In this document: positions 1 through 11,248 of the stretch, in pieces
Position numbering within the stretch: position 1 is the first letter of the stretch
Layout of the letters: each line of letters opens with the position of its first letter
Assembly (NCBI GenBank): GCA_963573315.1
Contig: OY752144.1
Span: 2,784,501 to 2,848,500, forward strand
DNA: 64,000 nucleotides
Direction of reading: 5' to 3'
Source: Entomortierella parvispora
Lineage: Eukaryota; Mortierellomycota; Mortierellomycetes; Mortierellales; Mortierellaceae
Made by a program: the position numbers and the translations under genes
The notes under the pieces: generated by a model
Seen by the model: only the letters and a program-made list of their open reading frames with translations
What the model was told of the DNA's origin: nothing
Databases searched by the model: none

Positions 1-739
1 TCCTTTTGACCACATTGGCCGCTGGATGATTTCCATTGGTCGGCACAAAAGAAAATTTTTTTTTTTTTTTTTTTTTCTTTTAAGATGCATGTGGCAGGGG
101 TGCTCGGCATCACTGCGTTGGTGACATTGCCAAGACTTTTGGTGCATTGACCGTGAATCATGGGTTCATGACTCATTTCAGGGCTCGGCCAATCTCGTTG
201 GCATCCCTGGTACTGACAAGGGAAATTGACGGTGCAACTCCAATTGACAGTTGACCGAGTTCGGGTCACATTTATTTGTTTCATTATGTGGGCTACGAAT
301 GAGGGGGGAAACTTACCTGTAGCTCGGGGTGATGGGATCCCGTCCCTGGGTTCGCTAAAAAAAATGGGAAATATCATTGATACAAACCGTGATCCTTGCA
401 TGGTGAAGTGAGTAGCGAGACAAAGATGGGGATCTTTATTCTGGGTGGCCGTCAGGACAAATAGTCCTGAGGGCCGAGGGTGACTGATAGGCAACACGTG
501 ACTAAATGACCGCACGTGACAAGATATGGCGCAGGGATCTCTAAGGAAGTACGGTTGAAACGCCTTACCCGATGTATCCCCCTAAATGATTGATGAGAAC
601 CGCTTTCTGTTGCGACATTTCATGTGAGTTTTGTGAAGATTGGACGGATATAGGATGTGTAATGAGCAAACCCCCCCTCCCCGAAAATCAGATTGGATCA
701 CTTTGAGCGTGTCATTTTTTTTGGGGGGGGGGGGGGGGG
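1..739. other. intergenic, no gene seen
   Basis: No convincing coding region or RNA gene is visible. A T-run lies near 57-76, and a compound T9-G18 homopolymer at 713-739 directly abuts the inverted-repeat element that follows. Short open frames here show no protein-like composition. Confidence 0.5.
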
Positions 740-1180
740 TTATCTACTCGACAACCCAGGTTGTTCGACTTACGTGACAACCCTCCACTTTTTGCGCTCC
801 AAGTCCATGTAACAATCTCTTTTGCTTTTCGAGACAAAAACGTGCAGGGAAGGCATGAAAACTCTTCGAGGCGACTTGTTACTCTCTTTTATTCTTCGAG
901 GTATCGCCTTTAGCCCCTCAGAGGCAAAGATTAACGCGTTTGTGGCGATATTGTCGCTTTTTAGCGAGTGTCAAGTCGCGTCGATAACGATATGAGACTT
1001 GAACTCTTGAATTGAGTTGCGGGAAACTGGATGACGGAATGAGTGCGAATACAGTAGCCGTTTACTGTTGTAACAAAGTGCTGTTGAAGAGAAGGCAAAA
1101 AAGAGTGTTACATGGAGTTAGAGCGCAAAAAGTGGGGGGTTGTCACGTAAGTCGAACAACCTGGGTTGTCGAGTAGATAA
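740..1180. mobile_element. MITE-like element with ~90-bp terminal inverted repeats
   Basis: The left end (about 740-829) is the near-exact reverse complement of the right end (about 1091-1180). The terminal sequence TTATCTACTCGACAACCCAG at 740 matches its complement ending at 1180, and similarity runs inward with few mismatches past the 'cactttttgcgctc' stretch. The ~260-bp interior has no long ORF. This is the architecture of a non-autonomous DNA transposon with long inverted ends, as in MULE-derived MITEs. Target-site duplications are hard to judge because a G-run abuts the left end and a T-run follows the right end. Confidence 0.8.
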
Positions 1181-2504
1181 ATCCTTTTTTTTTTTTTTTA
1201 TTTGGCCGAAGAGCAAACTGGAAGACGTTCGTCTCATTCCTTCAGCTTTCAAATAGACTCTAGACATGAATGTATTACTACGTCTGAGAATCCTTCTTGT
1301 CAGTTTTTTTCTGCAAGAGTGGACGGAGATACTGCCCTATGATCGTACTCCTACGGTGGAGGTTTACGGGGGGGTTGATGCCAAGAGTAGACACCGAAGC
1401 CCCCTCCCCAGCTGTTGTTTGTCAACCGAGTTGACATATAAGTCACCAAGTTTTCTCTCAACGTGTGACGAATAGTTGAATCATAAGAAAAGGGACCGAG
1501 AGGGAAAGCAACAAGCGGACCACTGCACAAGAGGTACACGATTGCTTGCCATCCAGAAAAAAAAGCAATTTGGCTCCTCTGAGCAGAGCAAACTTGCGGG
1601 AATCGATTTACTTGTTAAGCAACCAGGACTACACATCTACTCATCGACGCTGTGAGTGCAATCTCTTTTGATGCATGCAGAGATTTTTTTGCAGGTAAAA
1701 ACAGATCGTTCCTATGGCCACGACCAAGATTTTCTGTTCAGACTCGCGTTGTGCGTTCATTTGGTCATGGCAGTACCGGCACTCTTAGCCACGCCAGTCT
1801 AATCACTCATGGCCTTGAACTGACTGAATGAGGCTCAACATGAGGCGTTTATAAATGATGGCTCCAATGCAAACTCAATTAAAAAGAGAGACTTGTGTAA
1901 CGATCGCGTGCCACAAATCCCACAATAACATGCAACACGCGTCCCTGAGTTGCCTTTGCAGTATTTGTCGTGGAAATGGTTCAACAGTGTCAGGTCCTCC
2001 ATCTAACACTCTTTTTAAGACGAGGAAGCATCGAAGGAGGAGGATTCGCCCTATCACTTGTGTCTTGTGGAATCACCTTGCCTTTTTTTTTTTTTTTTTG
2101 GGGGGGGGGGGGGGGGATTTAGCAGCAATGAAGTTGACAGAACAACAAGGATCCCCTTCGGAATTCCTTCGTTTGCTTCGAGCAACGATAAGACACCTCA
2201 GCCTCCAAAGGCCAATGTTCGTGTTACAACACTCGATCGGTTTGAAAAACTGAGTGATATTTGGGACTTTGGGCACGAAATGATGAAAAGACAAATGGGA
2301 ATGCAAACCCGGTTGATCTGCAGTAAATACGATTGCTTGCAGATGGGGAGTGGCTGAGAAAAAAAAGCAAAAAGATGTGCGTCCTGCCTTGTGTGGGGAG
2401 TTATCATGTCATTCGAGCAACCCAAACCCAGACTGTCAAATGGACTCTTCCGGAGAGCACAGACCTCCTGGGACCCCGGGAACCCATTCTCCAGAAGCAC
2501 AAAA
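1181..2504. other. intergenic, T17-G17 tract, no gene seen
   Basis: No supported gene. A compound T-run then G-run sits at about 2082-2116, similar to the one at 713-739. Short ORFs in several frames overlap one another and lack recognisable motifs. Confidence 0.5.
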
Positions 2505-2576
2505 TGCTAACACCTGGAATCGAACCAGGATCGTCTCGGCCACAACGAGATATACTAACCATTATACTATGTTAGC
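2505..2576 (-). tRNA. tRNA-His (GTG)
   Basis: Read on the minus strand, a 72-nt cloverleaf is visible. The 7-bp acceptor stem GCTAACA/TGTTAGC is followed by discriminator A. The anticodon loop TTGTGGC gives anticodon GTG, and the T arm contains the GGTTCGATTCC box. There is no intron. Eukaryotic tRNA-His normally receives its extra 5' G after transcription, so its absence here is expected. Confidence 0.95.
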
Positions 2577-2966
2577 CGATGAACAATGAAGATTAAAGTC
2601 CAGGGGCCGATCAAGATCTTCGGATTCCGATTAAGCCCCTTAAGATAGGCCCCCTTAATTGGTATTTGCCCGGCCGCGCAGCACTCTCCACGAACGGAAA
2701 AAAAATGCGCTGCGTCCCTGCGGCCTGTCCATTTTCCATTTCACGGTTCAGTCTTGGCAAACAGTCGTATTTCCTAGCATTATTCTAACAATTCGAAGGT
2801 ACATACTTGTGATACTTGATTTGATTTGCTCGACACAGTAACAACACCTTCAAAGTTCGTTCGACAAGAAAAAAAAAAGCTCAGCTCATCCTGTGCGTGT
2901 AGAAACAGGGCTGCGTGCGCCAAAAAGACACTCAAACCATCGCGGTGATGGAAAGCAAAAGGTAAA
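2577..2966. other. spacer between two tRNA genes
   Basis: Nothing beyond tRNA flanking sequence is recognised. T-rich stretches just below each minus-strand tRNA 3' end are too ordinary to call terminators with confidence. Confidence 0.4.
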
Positions 2967-3038
2967 TGCCCACAGCAGGGATCGAACCTGCTACCTTCTG
3001 CTTACTAGGCAGACGCTCTACCAATGAGCTATGCGGGC
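2967..3038 (-). tRNA. tRNA-Thr (AGT)
   Basis: Read on the minus strand, a 72-nt cloverleaf with acceptor stem GCCCGCA/TGTGGGC and discriminator A. The D arm contains TAGCTCATTGGTAGAGC (A box), the anticodon loop CTAGTAA gives AGT, and the T arm contains GGTTCGATCCC (B box). AGT would be read as IGT after A34 deamination, the usual eukaryotic tRNA-Thr. Confidence 0.95.
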
Positions 3039-4115
3039 TGTCATGCTAGCTAGTCTTCAAAATCATATAAATATCTCAGCCATCGAATTGAAGTGACGTC
3101 ATAGTAATTTCTATCGCCCTTACTAAATCACGTGAGTGATTGCTCCGCGGGTCTTTGTCGAATCGAAAAGAAAAGTGAGAAAGAGAAAAAAAGCAATCAT
3201 ACTCCCAGATTCATATACAACCCTGAGAGACCTTTGAAAAGACGAGAACAAAAAAATGGCCAGACACCGTATAAAACATTATGAACAGAATGCCTGTCCT
3301 CATCGAACGCGATCTTTACAATTGGTCGCTATAAACCTGATATAACCAAAGTGCAGCCATGGAACACTCAAGATACCGTCATATTGTTAATACCAAAACA
3401 AGAGAAGGTATTTTCCACTTCTACTTGCGAGTCAATGTCGGTGAAAGAACACGCACTTATACTGGCTTCCCCAGCATCTGGGTGGCGGTTACTGGAGGGA
3501 TCCCTCATACCAGCTTTTGTATTCGACTATACGAGCTCGGAAGAAAAGATCAAATGTAATCAGATCTGCCGTCTTGACGTCTAACTGAGGATACCTCTGG
3601 AGCTCTGGAAGCAGGGCGACATATGACATACGACGTGGATCCAGAAAGATTAGAGAGAGTGTATGTGGTGTCAGGACGAGCAGCTCTCGAATACTGGAAT
3701 GTGAGAATGAGGAGAAGGAAGAGGAAGAGATGGATGTAGAAGCGTGCAGTGTATTGAATGTGCGCGACGCGCCGACGCGCGACACAGAGTATGCATACGT
3801 ACGGTACGTATGTGAAATGATCAAAGCAAAGCCACTCCGGATCGCCCTCCTTGATTGCACGTGATTTTTTTTGCTCCCTTCTTTCCCGGAGCGGTTTTCC
3901 TTTGGGAGTAAACAGGGGAAGGCGAAAAAGGCCCCTCCGGAGACACAATCAATCTTCCGCCTGCCTGCCTTTCTTTGCTCGCATCTCTTCTCTTCTTCCA
4001 TCCTCTTGTCCATCCATCCATCCCCTCTCCTCTCTCCTCTTTTTCTTTCTCCTCTCGTCTCCCCTCCCTCCTCCCCTCCTTTGGCCTTGTCTATCTCTCT
4101 TGCTGTCATATCACA
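3039..4115 (+). promoter_or_regulatory. upstream region and CT-rich leader of SDH1
   Basis: No gene is seen between the tRNA and SDH1. From about 3960 to 4110 the plus strand is strongly pyrimidine-rich (repeated TCCTCTC), which resembles the leaders of other genes in this window and probably covers the core promoter and 5' UTR. The long minus-strand open frame here is the complement of this CT-rich tract. Confidence 0.45.
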
Positions 4116-6987
4116 ATGTTCCGAGTCCAGTCTTGTGCCAACATCTTGGTGCGTGTCCCAATCACCCCCTCCCACGTCTCCCCCTCGCTCTCACACATGT
4201 CCGAGCTCCCCCTTTCGTGTCGTCTGGCTCAATCGGCCCACGGATCCCATGCAGCCAAACTCTGCTGATGTATCAAAACCACTACAGAGATTGGACCTGG
4301 GATTAGATCGCGTCTTTGCCCTTCAATGACAATCCCATCCCACACCCGTGCCTCGTTGAATGTCTTTTATGTCTTTCCGAGCTACCCAGACTAACAAATC
4401 GCTTTTCACTTTCTTGCCCTTGTCGGATTATGTCGCCCTTCTGTTCATTCTGCTCAACAGCGTCGCACTGGTAGGTGTTCCTCGCGTATCTGACAAAAAA
4501 GTCCGAGATCTAACATCGCATACGACACGGCCAGAAACCACCCTTGCGCATGCTTTCCTGCTCGGCTGCACGTTTTCGGACACATTAATCTAATCATTTC
4601 CGGAATCATTTTTTACTATAGCCGCCAAGAATGTTGCTAGCCGCGCTATCCACACCTCGCGCCCCGCGATGCAGGTCTTTGCCTCAAAGCCCTTGAACGC
4701 CAAGGAGTCATCGGTATGTGATATGCTCATGCCCGAGATCCCCATCTTTTACCAAATCCGAATCCGAGAGGGATTGTTCACGAATCCCGAGCCCTCTTGC
4801 CTTGTTTGGGTTTCCCCGCAAAAAAGCAACCAAAAAAAAAACGAATCCTCATTGACCCAATGTTGCCTTCTTCACCTTGTAGAGCCCTATCACTTCCAAG
4901 TACCCCATCATTGATCACACCTACGATGCCCTCGTCATTGGTGCCGGTGGTGCTGGTCTCCGCGCCGCTTTCGGTCTTGCCGAGGCTGGTCTCAACACTG
5001 CCTGTATCTCCAAGCTGTTCCCCACCCGTTCGCACACTGTCGCTGCTCAGGTACACCTCTTCATCATTTTTATGAAATAGAGTGAAGCTACATTTACCGA
5101 GATCTAACATGACGAGCACCTTGTTTTGTCTTTGGCGTCAATCTAGGGAGGTGTCAACGCTGCTTTGGGTAACATGGGTGAGGATGACTGGAGATGGCAC
5201 ATGTACGATACCGTCAAGGGATCCGACTGGCTCGGAGATCAGGATGCTATCCATTACATGTGTCGCGAGGCTCCCCACAGTGTCATCGAATTGGAGCACT
5301 ATGGTGTCCCCTTCTCCAGAACCAAGGAGGGCAAGATCTACCAGCGTGCTTTCGGTGGTCAGAGTTTGAAGTTTGGCGAGGGTAAGTGGTCGTTACGCGC
5401 ATGCATACTGCTGTTGCTATTGCAATTGAGCTGTCAGCAACTGTTATTGAACGTATCCAACAAATTTGTTTCTTTACATCTACAGGTGGCCAGGCTTACC
5501 GTTGCGCTGCCGTCGCTGATCGTACCGGCCACTCCATTCTCCACACTCTTTATGGTCAGTCTCTTCGTCACAACACCAACTTCTTCATCGAGTACTTTGC
5601 CTTGGATCTTATTATGGAGAACGGTGAGTGCCGTGGTGTCCTCGCCTTGAACATGGAAGATGGTACCCTTCACCGTTTCCGCTCTCACAAGACCGTCCTT
5701 GCCACCGGAGGATACGGACGCGCCTACTTCTCGTGCACATCTGCCCACACCTGCACTGGTGATGGCAATGCCATGGTTGCCCGTGCCGGTCTCCCTCTTC
5801 AGGATTTGGAGTTCGTTCAGTTCCACCCCACTGGTATTTACGGAGCTGGATGCCTCATCACCGAGGGATCCCGCGGTGAGGGAGGATACCTCTTGAACTC
5901 CCAGGGTGAGCGTTTCATGGAGCGTTATGCCCCTACTGCCAAGGATCTTGCTTCCCGTGATGTCGTCTCGCGTTCCATGACCATGGAGATTCGCGAGGGT
6001 CGTGGTGTCGGTCCCGAGAAGGATCACATCTACCTCCAGCTCTCTCACTTGCCCGCTTCGGTCCTCCACGAGCGTCTCCCCGGTATCTCTGAGACTGCTG
6101 CTATTTTCTCTGGTGTCGATGTCACCAAGGAGCCCATCCCCGTCTTGCCCACTGTCCACTACAACATGGGTGGTATCCCCACCAAGTACACTGGAGAGGT
6201 CTTGACTGTCGATGAGAACGGAAACGACAAGGTCGTCCCCGGCTTGTACGCTGCCGGTGAGGCTGCCTGTGTCTCTGTCCACGGAGCTAACCGTCTCGGT
6301 GCCAACTCTCTCTTGGATATTGTCGTCTTCGGTCGTGCTTGCGCTCACCACATTCGCGATACCTTGGCCCCCAACACCCCTCACAAGCCCTTGGCTGCTG
6401 ATGCCGGTGCCGAGTCCATTGCCAACTTGGACAAGCTCCGCCACGCCACTGGCCCCATCTCTACCGCCAACCTGCGCTTGAACATGCAGAAGGTCATGCA
6501 GAACGATGCTGCTGTCTTCCGTACCCAGTCCTCTTTGGATGAGGGTGTTGAGAAGATTGACAAGGTCTTTGGTTCCTTCAAGGATGTCGGTGTCACCGAC
6601 CGCAGCATGATCTGGAACTCTGATCTTGTCGAGACCCTTGAGCTCCAGAACTTGTTGACCTGCGCCGCCCAGACCATGCACTCTGCCAACGCCCGTAAGG
6701 AGTCTCGTGGTGCCCACGCCCGTGAGGATTTCTCTGTAAGTCTACCTTTTATCTCTCTTTTTTACGTCATGTCGTTTTCTCTAGTGCTATAGGATGTTTA
6801 CTTACATTTTGTTTATATACAATGTATTCGCGAATAGGAACGTGATGACAAGAACTGGATGAAGCACACCCTCTCATGGCAGAACCAGGAGACTGGCGAG
6901 GTCAAGTTGAGCTACCGTGGCGTCGTTGCCCACACCTTGGACGAGGAGGAGTGCAAGGCTGTTCCCCCCAAGAAGCGTGTCTACTAA
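4116..6987 (+). CDS. SDH1: succinate dehydrogenase flavoprotein subunit, mitochondrial
   Basis: Catalytic subunit of complex II, which oxidises succinate to fumarate in the TCA cycle and passes electrons to the Fe-S subunit. Seven exons: 4116-4148, 4461-4470, 4622-4713, 4883-5050, 5147-5381, 5486-6735, 6838-6987 (645 aa, a normal SDHA length). The N-terminus is a mitochondrial presequence ([19 protein letters not shown]). Then come the FAD dinucleotide fold [15 protein letters not shown], the FAD-attachment histidine context [10 protein letters not shown], the substrate region [11 protein letters not shown], the active-site EGSRGEGG and the C-terminal [13 protein letters not shown]. The start is chosen because the 33-nt first exon, 10-nt second exon and third exon join in phase to give a basic targeting peptide. 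A minus-strand frame antisense to exon 6 is a codon-bias shadow. A polyadenylation signal follows at 7086. Confidence 0.95.
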
Positions 6988-7085
6988 GCAAACAGTGTTG
7001 CAGTGTGGATGTCCCCAATTGAGCATTATCATTTCCCCCCCCCCCTCTGAGTTGTCGATGAGACGCATTTGATCTTTTTTTTTCT

Positions 7086-7091
7086 AATAAA
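7086..7091 (+). terminator. polyadenylation signal of SDH1
   Basis: AATAAA lies 99 nt after the SDH1 stop codon, before the convergent prefoldin gene ends at 7245. Seen directly; its use is inferred. Confidence 0.5.
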
Positions 7092-7244
7092 TGTCGGCTT
7101 TTTTTCAAAGTATTTCATGATATTTGACGTTCCAAGTAAAGGCGACATCGATGAGTGCTGCTGGTTTTCAAAGACGAGTGTTTGAGGGCATTAATTGATG
7201 GTGGATTTTTTCTTTTATTCATTCCATTGTTTCTTTTGCTCTCT

Positions 7245-8128
7245 TTACGCTCCCTGAGCCTGCTGGATCTGTCTGACCAATTCCTGAAGGTTGCCCTGGG
7301 CTTCCGTCTTGTTACGCTCCCAGTAGATCCTCTTCTTGTCCAGAGCAGCCATGTCCTTGTCCATCTCGGAAACACGCGTCGACAGTTCTTTCGTTAAGCT
7401 GGGCAATGGCTCTTGAACGAACCTGAGGATGCACAAAAAAAAAAAAAAAGAGTGACCATGTCTGTTGTTAGTATTATTTTCCTTCTTTTCCTAAGTCTTT
7501 GCATTTAAAGGACACCATCAGACACCGGTGGCGTCCATCCAGTTTGTTTTGTCATTACATCTTTCCAACAGACTTGTAGGTGACGGTATCGGTGCTGAGG
7601 CTGGAGAGTTCCTTGTTGGTGAGTTCAGAAAGACGCTTTTCCCTTTCCCGGGTCTGGATCTGGGCTTGGACAGAGGCAACCATACGGCTGGCTTCCTGGA
7701 GCTTGCTCTGAAGATCTTGAATGATCTAAGTAGGGCCAGATGATGTGGTTAGTTTCGGTCGGTTTCAGTAGACTGAGAAAAAGAACAAGTAAAAGGTAGA
7801 TGGGATCGCGTTTTGAACTGAATCTCTCAAAGAGCACGATCCTGTGGAAGGCGAGTAGAGAATGGTGGACTGCATCAGTCAGTGCAAAAATATCTGCTCC
7901 TCTACTATCCGTGCGGCCAATATCCCGGCAAGCAGCTCATTTGTTGCTGTGCATCCGAGATGGTGGCACGCAACAGACGATCTAGTCTCTCCAGATTAAA
8001 TCCGATTGCAGGTCGTGCTTGAAGGTGTGGTCCGAGAAGAGGGTCGACCACGGCGACAGCCAACCAAGGGTCCTGACACTACTCATAGGGGGCAGTACCT
8101 TTGCGAGGGCCTGTTCGTTGATGGACAT
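7245..8128 (-). CDS. PFD1: prefoldin subunit 1
   Basis: Beta-type subunit of the hexameric prefoldin co-chaperone, which carries unfolded actin and tubulin to the CCT chaperonin in the cytosol. Three exons on the minus strand: 8128-8099 (MSINEQALAK), 7725-7559 and 7422-7245, joined in phase to give 124 aa, close to human PFDN1 (122 aa). The protein is two coiled-coil helices around a short hairpin. The diagnostic junction motif TYKSVGKMFVQEP matches the family's YxGVGRMFILQ, and its reconstruction across the 7559/7422 intron supports the splice sites. The gene is convergent with SDH1 and starts only 183 bp from the divergent NEDD8 gene, so the two probably share a promoter. Confidence 0.9.
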
Positions 8129-8311
8129 TGTGGTGCTGTGGAATGGGATACTAGTCAAGATTGGGAAGAGGGCGATGAAGACTCGAAGAGTGAGCTGCCA
8201 CCGCGAAGGAACACGTCACATGATCAGTTTTTGGAGCGTTTCTTCGTTTCCGCGCTACTTTTTTCTTCTTTCTCGTCTACTCATCCACACTCACCAAATT
8301 CAAACCCCATC
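8129..8311. promoter_or_regulatory. bidirectional promoter, PFD1 / NEDD8
   Basis: The 183-bp spacer between the divergent start codons of prefoldin 1 (8128, minus) and NEDD8 (8312, plus) must contain both 5' UTRs and promoters. It contains TCACATGATCA near 8216 and a T/C-rich tract just before the NEDD8 start. No clear TATA box is seen. Confidence 0.6.
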
Positions 8312-9279
8312 ATGCTTATCAAAGTCAAGGTAATCTATTGGCGCCTCAACTAGTGTTTCTTTTCCCGAGAAGACGCCGTTCCGACTCTGTTCTTTCCTCC
8401 TTCAGGACGAACAGTCGCTTTCTCGAAGGACATGGAATCTACTTGTCTTCTCAGTGTTGCGTTCCTGAAAGGAAATGCTGTGACTAACCCATACTTCTTT
8501 CTTCACCTTTCTTCTACTCTTCTTTGCCTAGACTCTCACCGGCAAGGAGGTAAATGTCAAGCCTGGGATATTCAACATACATTAACAGGACCATTTCCAC
8601 GACTATTCAGCACTCGAGCTGGTTGACAAAATGGAAAAAAAAAAGAAGGCGCAGTTTTGCATTGCTCATGTGCAACATGGAGTTCTTTGAAGCATCCTAA
8701 ATGGCGCAGGACCACAGCCTTCGAGATGGATCGACCAACGTTTACCTCTCTCAGGGGTTCTTTTATTGACAATGTGTCTGTCTCATCTTTTCATTAGATT
8801 GAGATCGATATCGAGCCCAGTGACAAGGTAATGAATGCGCCGGGAACTCACGTCATGAGTGATGGTGGCTAAGCAGGGAATTGCGCGAGCGTTGCCCGAC
8901 TCGGAGGAAGAAGCTTATCGCTAACTCCCACCCGTGCATCCTTTCCATCCCCTTCTGACCTTTTGATAATAGATCACTCGTATCAAGGAGCGTGTCGAGG
9001 AGAAGGAGGGTATCCCCCCAGCACAGCAGCGTCTCATTTTCGGAGGAAAGCAAATGTAAGGCCTAAAAAGTCAATTGGCTGCCCTCCACCCTCTTTTCTT
9101 GGGGAAAAAAACACCTCCGTCTCTCATTGCAGGCGGCACTGCTCATGATATTTTGTTCCATATCTCTAACCTTCCATGATGCCATTTTATTCAGGGTTGA
9201 CGATCGCTCCGCTACAGACTACAACATTGAGGGAGGCTCCGTCTTGCATTTGGTCTTGGCTCTTCGTGGAGGCTGCTAA
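8312..9279 (+). CDS. NEDD8: ubiquitin-like protein NEDD8/Rub1
   Basis: Small modifier conjugated to cullins to activate SCF-type ubiquitin ligases. Five exons: 8312-8329, 8532-8549, 8798-8827, 8973-9055, 9195-9279, giving 77 aa. It begins MLIKVKTLTGKEIEIDIEP, exactly like NEDD8 and unlike ubiquitin (MQIFVKTLTGK), and keeps the NEDD8 segment ITRIKERVEEKEGIPP. The C-terminus is LALRGG followed by a single Cys, so maturation would remove one residue to expose the diglycine. The first three exons are only 18, 18 and 30 nt and every junction is in phase. In this window the F-box protein downstream is a possible SCF partner, but no physical link is implied. Confidence 0.95.
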
Positions 9280-9978
9280 AGGAAATAATGTAAAGCTATC
9301 ATCCTTTCCTAGTTCGCTTGAAGGCGGTCAACGGTTCAGCATATGTGGGAGCCGCCTGAAGGCCACGCCGGTCTTGACTCGACAAAAAAGATCAAACAAA
9401 CCACATCTGGAAGAGCAATGAAGATGCTAGATAACCCTCCCAACGCGTCTTGTTTTTTTCAATACAAATACCAACAAATCAGAACCACCCCCTGACCTTT
9501 CGTGGCAGACTCGAACTCCTCTTTGTGCATTGACGCTCGCCCTGATACTTGGAGAAATATACTCTGGATATGTTTGTTATCTCTGCGGTTTGATTGTATC
9601 TGACTATTGAAGAGACGTGTTCAATTGCTATAATCTTTGCAAATCTGCTGAGCCGAATTACATCCTCACCACATTCAACATTCATCTCTCCAATTGATAG
9701 CGATGATATTCACTCAAAGCTCGATCCAGATCTGCTGCACAAATTCATCATAAAAAGTGGACATGCAAGCGGCGACCGGCCGGCAATGAAGGAATCTCCT
9801 GCAAGAGGTTGGTCAGCCACAGGGTGTCGACGGGGGAATATGGTGCTTTATTAGATGCTTTCTCGGGTGACTTTCTTCTTTTGTCATGACAGTCATGTCC
9901 ATAGAAGGTATCGCCAACAATAGCACAGTGAATCATACACCAGTATACCAATTTGAGCAGTGCCCTGCTGATAGCCGG
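9280..9978. other. intergenic between convergent NEDD8 and ICMT, no gene seen
   Basis: Two genes end here tail to tail. Short frames on both strands lack motifs, and no RNA gene or repeat was recognised. It probably contains both 3' UTRs. Confidence 0.5.
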
Positions 9979-10871
9979 TTAATAAACAAAGGGAACCACC
10001 CTCCACCGCTTGCTGGCGTAGCGATCCCACTCCTCGCGAAAGTGTTCTCGCATCATGACCTCCTCATTCCTGATCCTCCTGCGGACTATCTCAAACCAAA
10101 CTCCACCCACTGGGAGAGCTGCCCAGACACCTCCGTACGGGCCTGTGATCTGAGCCCAAAGGGGGATTCTCCTGAGGACGCCCCACAGGAACGAGAACAT
10201 TAATGGAGCATGGGGGACGACGTGACTATGGAAACTTGCAGCGAGCCAAGATGTGAACACGGGCCAAATACCTTGATGAAGCAGCAGCAGGTAGCTCACA
10301 GAAATTGTGGTCACCATTCCAGTGTAGGATGGGTGGCGTAGGTATTTGTAGGGTCCTGTCACCACCAGTTTGTGATCCTTGTGAATGAACAATGCATACT
10401 ATCCAAAAAAAAAAGTCAAAGCCAAAAAAGTAAAAAGCCAGCAAACCTGGTAACAGAAACTCCCAGCCTTCGGTTCTTTTGGAATCTTACAGTGAAAAAA
10501 CGATCCAAGGTTACAAAGGACCAAAGACGAAGCGCGCTTGCAAGGACAGATATCAAGGTCGTTGTAATCTGCCAAGTCTCCAGGGCTGAAAGTTTTCGAA
10601 GGGCGGCATCAACATCTCTGTCACCACTAATGGAGTGGTCACGATCCTTCCCATGGTGCTCAATGTAGATTATCAAAACGATATAGGGTACGGTTCCCAA
10701 TGCGTGGATGACAGACATGGCAAAAACAGAGGACCGGGCAATACGAATTAGTAAGCCTTCGTCCTTGGCCGTCCCCACCAGTTTGGAATTCGATGGTGAT
10801 GAACGTGGTGGGAAGCAGGACGCGATAAAGCCGACCGAACACACGCACAGACAAAGTATCTTGGGAATCAT
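9979..10871 (-). CDS. isoprenylcysteine carboxyl methyltransferase family protein
   Basis: Membrane enzyme family (STE14/ICMT) that methylates the C-terminal prenylcysteine of Ras-like and a-factor-type proteins in the ER, using S-adenosylmethionine. Two exons on the minus strand, 10871-10491 and 10398-9979, give 266 aa. The junction joins LDRFFT to YALFIHKDHKLVVTGPY, recreating the family's FFT...HKLVTSGPY motif. The SAM/prenyl signature continues with YLRHPSYTG and the C-terminal RNEEVMMREHFREEWDRY. Several hydrophobic segments fit the multi-span fold. An in-frame upstream ATG at 10985 would add 38 residues; 10871 is preferred because the extra part is Ser/Leu-rich low complexity. Whether it is the true STE14 orthologue or a relative is unresolved. 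Confidence 0.85.
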
Positions 10872-11248
10872 GGTCGTTTTGATGGAGAATAACTGTGGGA
10901 AAATGTTGAAGAGAGTGAAGACGTTCAAATAAGAAAATGAAAGAGAAAGAGAGAGCGATGTCCTGGAAAGATATTTCCCGTTCACCTGTTGGTGTCTACA
11001 GGGGTCATTCGGTCCATTAAACGCTAATACTCGAGCCGAGGATGGAGCTAGTCAAGAGAAAGGAAAAAAAAGGAGGTCGACGCTCATCATTGACATTACT
11101 GTTCTTCAGGGGATCTAGCGCAGAGTTTGGGTAAATCAAGTCTATTGAGGTCTATTGAGGATGGAGTATATGGCGTCCACGCAGTATTAAAGCAAAGAAT
11201 ATAAAGGGATTGCACATGGCGATTCAGTTCTGATTCTAGGATACTAAA

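Noticed and set aside
3489-4175. 228-codon minus-strand frame
   Set aside because: It is the complement of the CT-rich SDH1 promoter/leader; Glu/Arg/Gly/Lys low complexity with no motif.
5434-6717. 427-codon minus-strand frame
   Set aside because: Exactly antisense to the large SDH1 exon; open only because of strong codon bias in SDH1.
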